Shown in pieces: positions 31,022-33,278 of a stretch of 33,278 bases of DNA. The stretch comes from a virus: positions 1-33,278 of IMG/VR virus record IMGVR_UViG_3300040801_002154. The stretch is one strand, 5' to 3'. Every line of letters begins with the position of its first letter. The stretch's first letter is position 1. A model generated the notes under the pieces. It saw nothing but the letters and a program-made list of their open reading frames with translations, was not told the origin of the DNA and ran no database searches. The position numbers were made by a program, and so were the translations under genes.

Positions 31022-31042
31022 AGAAGCCCCGCACAGGCTTCT
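31022..31042. repeat. GC-rich hairpin after the XRE gene
   Basis: agaagcc (31022-31028) and ggcttct (31036-31042) with loop ccgcaca. On the plus strand no T-run follows; on the minus strand a T-rich stretch does, but no minus gene lies to the right. It may be a weak attenuator of the early transcript. Confidence 0.45.
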
Positions 31043-31140
31043 AGCAAGTAAATAATTAAACTTTTCCCTAATAAATATCATACACATTTTTGTATCTCTA
31101 AAATGGTACATAGATATTTAAACAATGTATATATTTTAAC

Positions 31141-31177
31141 ATTTTATAGAAATAAAAGCAAGTTATTTCTATAAAAT
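31141..31177. repeat. 15-bp perfect inverted repeat upstream of the replication gene
   Basis: attttatagaaataa (31141-31155) pairs perfectly with 31163-31177 around a seven-base loop, aagcaag. No T-run follows. It lies about 55 bases before the replication initiator start, so it may be an operator, an RNA switch or a single-strand initiation site. Confidence 0.65.
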
Positions 31178-31180
31178 ATA

Positions 31181-31209
31181 GTCACGTGATATCACGCTAC
31201 AAGTCACGT
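31181..31209. promoter_or_regulatory. Palindrome and direct repeats at the replication gene leader
   Basis: cgtgatatcacg (31185-31196) is a perfect 12-bp palindrome, and gtcacgt occurs at 31181 and 31203, 22 bp apart. The sites lie 24-50 bases before the start codon, where a repressor could act. Confidence 0.55.
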
Positions 31210-31232
31210 ATAAATAAAGGAGTGAGTAATTT

Positions 31233-32135
31233 ATGGGTAAAAAATATTATTGGTTACAACTTAAAGATGATTTTTTTAATCAAAAAGAAATTAAGAAATT
31301 AAGGAAAATTGCTGGTGGTGATACATATACAGTTATATATTTGAAAATGCTATTATTAAGTTTAAAAAATGATGGTAAATTATATTTTGATGGAGTTGAG
31401 GAAAATTTTGCAGAAGAAATCTCTCTTGAAATAGATGAAGAAATAGATAATGTTAAAATTGTTGTTATGTTTTTACTTAAAAATAATCTTATAGAAGAGA
31501 TTTCAGAAGATGAATATTTTATGAGTGCAGTTCCTGAGCTAATCGGAAAAGAATCAGACTCAGCATCTAGGGTAAGAAAATATAGAGAAAAAAAGAAATT
31601 ATTAGCAATCGAAAACAAAAAAACGTTACAATGTAACAGTAGTAACGTTACAAGTAACGAGTGTAACAATTTATGTAACACAGAGATAGAGATAGATATA
31701 GATATAGAGAAAGATATATATAGTAATTCGAACAATCCAGAAAATGTAAATTATTGTCCGACAGATGACAGTCGATTGTCAGTCAAAGAAAAAGAAATCG
31801 AAGATAAATCTTCTCCATCTATAATTTTATCTAATATTAATAATAATTTTGAAGAATTATGGAAACTATATCCAATAAAAGAAGGAAAAGGAAATGTTAA
31901 AGCAAAAAAGAAAAAGGAACTTTATAAAATAGGCTTTGATAAAATGAAATTGGCAATTGAGAGATACTTAAAGAATACAGATTTAAGAAGATTAAACTTT
32001 CCAGATCTAAATTATAAAAATGGAAGCACATTCTTCAACTCTGGATATATTGACTTTTTAGAGGAAACATTTGAATTTTACAAACCTATAGAAAAATCTG
32101 TAAGTCAACCAATTCAGTCAACTAATTATGAGTAA
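31233..32135 (+). CDS. Replisome organizer / replication initiator (300 aa)
   Basis: The first 115 residues match the phage replisome organizer N-terminal family: KKYYWLQLKDDFFNQKEIKK followed by LRKIAGGDTYTVIYLKMLLLSLKNDGKLYFDG. The middle (130-190) is low-complexity and encodes the iterons described separately. The C-terminal third is helical (EELWKLYPIKEGKGNVKAKKKKELY), resembling the DnaD-like or partner-binding part. GGAGTGAG lies before the ATG. A stop at 32133-32135 is followed in the same frame by a further 20 codons that look coding. No helicase loader gene follows, unlike in most relatives. Confidence 0.85.
   Translation: MGKKYYWLQLKDDFFNQKEIKKLRKIAGGDTYTVIYLKMLLLSLKNDGKLYFDGVEENFAEEISLEIDEEIDNVKIVVMFLLKNNLIEEISEDEYFMSAVPELIGKESDSASRVRKYREKKKLLAIENKKTLQCNSSNVTSNECNNLCNTEIEIDIDIEKDIYSNSNNPENVNYCPTDDSRLSVKEKEIEDKSSPSIILSNINNNFEELWKLYPIKEGKGNVKAKKKKELYKIGFDKMKLAIERYLKNTDLRRLNFPDLNYKNGSTFFNSGYIDFLEETFEFYKPIEKSVSQPIQSTNYE
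31625..31722 (+). other. Probable replication origin inside the initiator gene
   Basis: GTAAC occurs at 31633, 31642, 31654, 31663 and 31675, with alternating steps of 9 and 12 bp, giving a 21-bp (two-turn, seven-codon) period. Inverted copies (GTTAC) are at 31625 and 31647. Directly after (31682-31722) is an almost pure purine/AT tract (agagatagagatagatatag and on), suited to melting. Origins within the initiator gene are known for lambda O, SPP1 gene 38 and Tuc2009. Confidence 0.75.
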
Positions 32136-32195
32136 CGCGAATACAGTGACGAGTTTTTTGACAGTCTGATAAAAAATAAAGATACTGCATTATAA
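32136..32195 (+). pseudogene. In-frame extension after the initiator stop codon
   Basis: Immediately past the TAA, the same frame reads REYSDEFFDSLIKNKDTAL and then a stop. It has the charged, amphipathic look of the end of this protein family. Either a nonsense change removed the last 20 residues, or the sequence is a leftover. A 13-codon frame starting at 32128 also overlaps. Confidence 0.35.
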
Positions 32196-32217
32196 ATTAA
32201 TTTAAAGGATGATTTAA

Positions 32218-32421
32218 ATGTTAGAATGCTATAACTGCAAGTATGCAAAGAAAATAAAACGTATAACCAAATATAATAATCAAGATATTGGCTGTAGATC
32301 TTTTTACTGGATACTCTGCACAAAAAGTGGAGTAGCAGAAACCGCAGAATTATTACAAAATAAACCGTTAACATGCGAAATTGCAGAGGAGAATTTTAAT
32401 AATTTTATGGAGGAAAAATGA
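32218..32421 (+). CDS. Cysteine-containing small protein (67 aa)
   Basis: Cysteines at positions 4, 7, 26, 34 and 53 suggest a zinc site (CYNC at the start). The rest is polar with a basic patch (KKIKRITKYN). AAAGGATG precedes the ATG. It lies in the early replication transcript, where small zinc proteins are frequent. No family is recognised. Confidence 0.6.
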   Translation: MLECYNCKYAKKIKRITKYNNQDIGCRSFYWILCTKSGVAETAELLQNKPLTCEIAEENFNNFMEEK

Positions 32422-32422
32422 A

Positions 32423-32761
32423 ATGTTATTATCTGAACAATTGAAAATGATTGAAGATATGCATGATAACACTAAAATTCTCGACACTAAAAACGATGAA
32501 TGTATAGAGCATAAATTACTTAATACATGGGCATATGAGTTTATAAAATCTTTGAAAACTGGAACTATTATAAAATTTATAAAGAAATCAGATTCAAGGA
32601 GACATGCAGAATTTATCCAACAAGGGCAGGTTAAAAAAATTTACAGGGATAAGTTTGTATTATCTGTTAAAAGCAGCAATGACAGATTTATAACTGAATT
32701 TATAACTGTAAATATGTTAATTGCAGGAGATTGGAGGGAGTATGATGATAATAAGCAGTAA
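32423..32761 (+). CDS. Hypothetical early protein (112 aa)
   Basis: The start is ATG at 32423, nine bases after GGAGG; the reading frame is open further upstream without a good site. Residues 45-105 look like a small beta barrel (GTIIKFIKKSD, QGQVKKIYRDKFVLSVKSS, FITEFITVNMLI), as in proteins that hold RNA or DNA. No family is recognised. The gene ends within the start region of the next one (about 20 bases overlap). Confidence 0.6.
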   Translation: MLLSEQLKMIEDMHDNTKILDTKNDECIEHKLLNTWAYEFIKSLKTGTIIKFIKKSDSRRHAEFIQQGQVKKIYRDKFVLSVKSSNDRFITEFITVNMLIAGDWREYDDNKQ

Positions 32762-33086
32762 ACTTTATAAAGAATATTCAGATTTACAAGATTCACTTTG
32801 GAAAGAATTAAATGAGAAATCAAAAATATTTGAAGATAATAATAAATTATTAGAAAATAGCAAACTTGATAAATCTGATATTGAAAAACTTGAAAAAGAT
32901 ACTAGAAAATTAGAATTAGAAATAAATAAAATAGCAGGTAAGTCAAGTATATTAAGAAAATTTTTGCATTTTATAACCATGGAAAACTTAGAAGAAAACA
33001 GCAAAAAGACTATGCTTAAAGATATGATTGATAATTGTATAGATGAATATTTTAAGAAAGAGAGTGAAGAAGATGAAAAACAATAA
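32745..33086 (+). CDS. Coiled-coil early protein (113 aa)
   Basis: Almost wholly charged and helical, with heptad-like spacing in residues 10-70 (LQDSLWKELNEKSKIFEDNN and on), so a coiled coil is likely. GGAGG is seven bases before the ATG at 32745 (an ATG directly before, at 32742, is the alternative). The C terminus is acidic (KKESEEDEKQ). It overlaps the last gene by 14 bases. Function not known. Confidence 0.6.
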   Translation: MIISSKLYKEYSDLQDSLWKELNEKSKIFEDNNKLLENSKLDKSDIEKLEKDTRKLELEINKIAGKSSILRKFLHFITMENLEENSKKTMLKDMIDNCIDEYFKKESEEDEKQ

Positions 33087-33278
33087 TAAAACACCTGAAA
33101 TAACAACAAATGTTTTAGGCGAAAAAAAGACCAATGAAGAATTAAGAGCAGTAGAAAGACATCTAAGGAAAATCGCGTTAAGAAATGAACTAAATGAAAA
33201 ATTAAAAGAATTAACTGAGATTGAAAAGAAAGTTTATGATAAACTCGTTGAATTAAAATCAATAAAACAAGCTTCTGA
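33073..33278 (+). CDS. Partial gene at the right edge, possible late regulator (at least 68 aa)
   Basis: Starts at ATG 33073 inside the gene before and is still open at the window end. The visible 68 residues are charged, ending EIEKKVYDKLVELKSIKQAS, which resembles the first helices of sigma-like or ArpU-type phage regulators where a helix-turn-helix follows. Joined to base 1 of the window the frame continues E-R-Y-F and stops, which would give 72 residues. A late activator at this position is usual for Firmicute phages, but the helix-turn-helix is not seen here. Confidence 0.5.
   Translation, partial: MKNNNKTPEITTNVLGEKKTNEELRAVERHLRKIALRNELNEKLKELTEIEKKVYDKLVELKSIKQAS

Noticed and set aside
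31022-31042. A terminator after the XRE gene.
   Set aside because: The stem is good but no T-run follows on the coding strand, so it was kept only as a hairpin.
1-33278. tRNA or rRNA genes.
   Set aside because: No cloverleaf with a GGTTCAAATCC-type arm was noticed on either strand; a covariance search was not possible.
1-33278. Direct terminal repeats at the window ends.
   Set aside because: The first and last bases share no visible repeat; circularity rests only on the frame closing across the join.

Overview
The window reads as an essentially complete tailed-phage genome (siphovirus type) from a low-GC Firmicute, most likely a Clostridium relative. Evidence for this: strongly AT-rich DNA, AGGAGG-type ribosome binding sites before almost every gene, an SPP1-like portal, a Tuc2009/TP901-type GP20 scaffold, a TP901-type tape measure, a clostridial-type amidase with SPOR tail, and a Phage_rep_org_N replication initiator. 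No host chromosomal gene was seen. The last gene runs off the right edge; joined to base 1 its frame stops after four more codons, so the window may be an opened circular or circularly permuted genome (not proven).

Layout. 1-365 is a non-coding control region with five TTATACT heptamers exactly 11 bp apart, a consensus -10 and a terminator. 366-1885 holds small genes and a recombinase reduced to its catalytic domain. 1854-7517 is packaging and head: terminase small and large subunits, portal, three small proteins, scaffold and major capsid protein. 7573-11751 is an unusually large set of surface or fibre-like proteins between capsid and connector genes, including a 754-residue protein with alternating repeats. 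11752-15904 carries the minor capsid protein, connector, a decoration-like protein, tail tube, tail completion proteins and a tail chaperone pair joined by a -1 frameshift on a seven-T slippery site. 15908-22552 is tape measure, tail hub and fibres; 22562-23966 is holin, amidase and a MazG-like protein, closed by a bidirectional terminator.

The minus-strand arm (23986-30616) forms two operons. Operon A (30616 to 26291) has an RHH-like protein, an eight-cysteine zinc protein, an orphan VbhA-like antitoxin, a four-helix membrane protein with a cytosolic winged-helix tail, three small proteins, a membrane-anchored FtsK/SpoIIIE ATPase and its partner. It resembles part of a conjugation or DNA-translocation module carried by a tailed phage, but no relaxase, VirB4 or VirB6 was recognised. 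Operon B (26171 to 23986) has its own promoter overlapping a TAGCA-N3-TGCTA operator. It encodes a very acidic 339-residue protein, small unknown proteins and an RHH protein, with an intergenic motif shaped like a solitary CRISPR repeat. It is a reasonable candidate anti-defence locus.

The rightward early arm (30794-33278) starts from a divergent promoter region with a symmetric operator over both -35 boxes. It encodes an XRE regulator, a replication initiator whose gene contains 21-bp spaced GTAAC iterons beside an AT-rich tract (probable origin), and small unknown genes. The regulator therefore appears to sit between replication on one side and the FtsK module on the other, instead of the usual integrase/repressor arm. 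All functional statements come from motifs and gene order read by eye; no database search was run.
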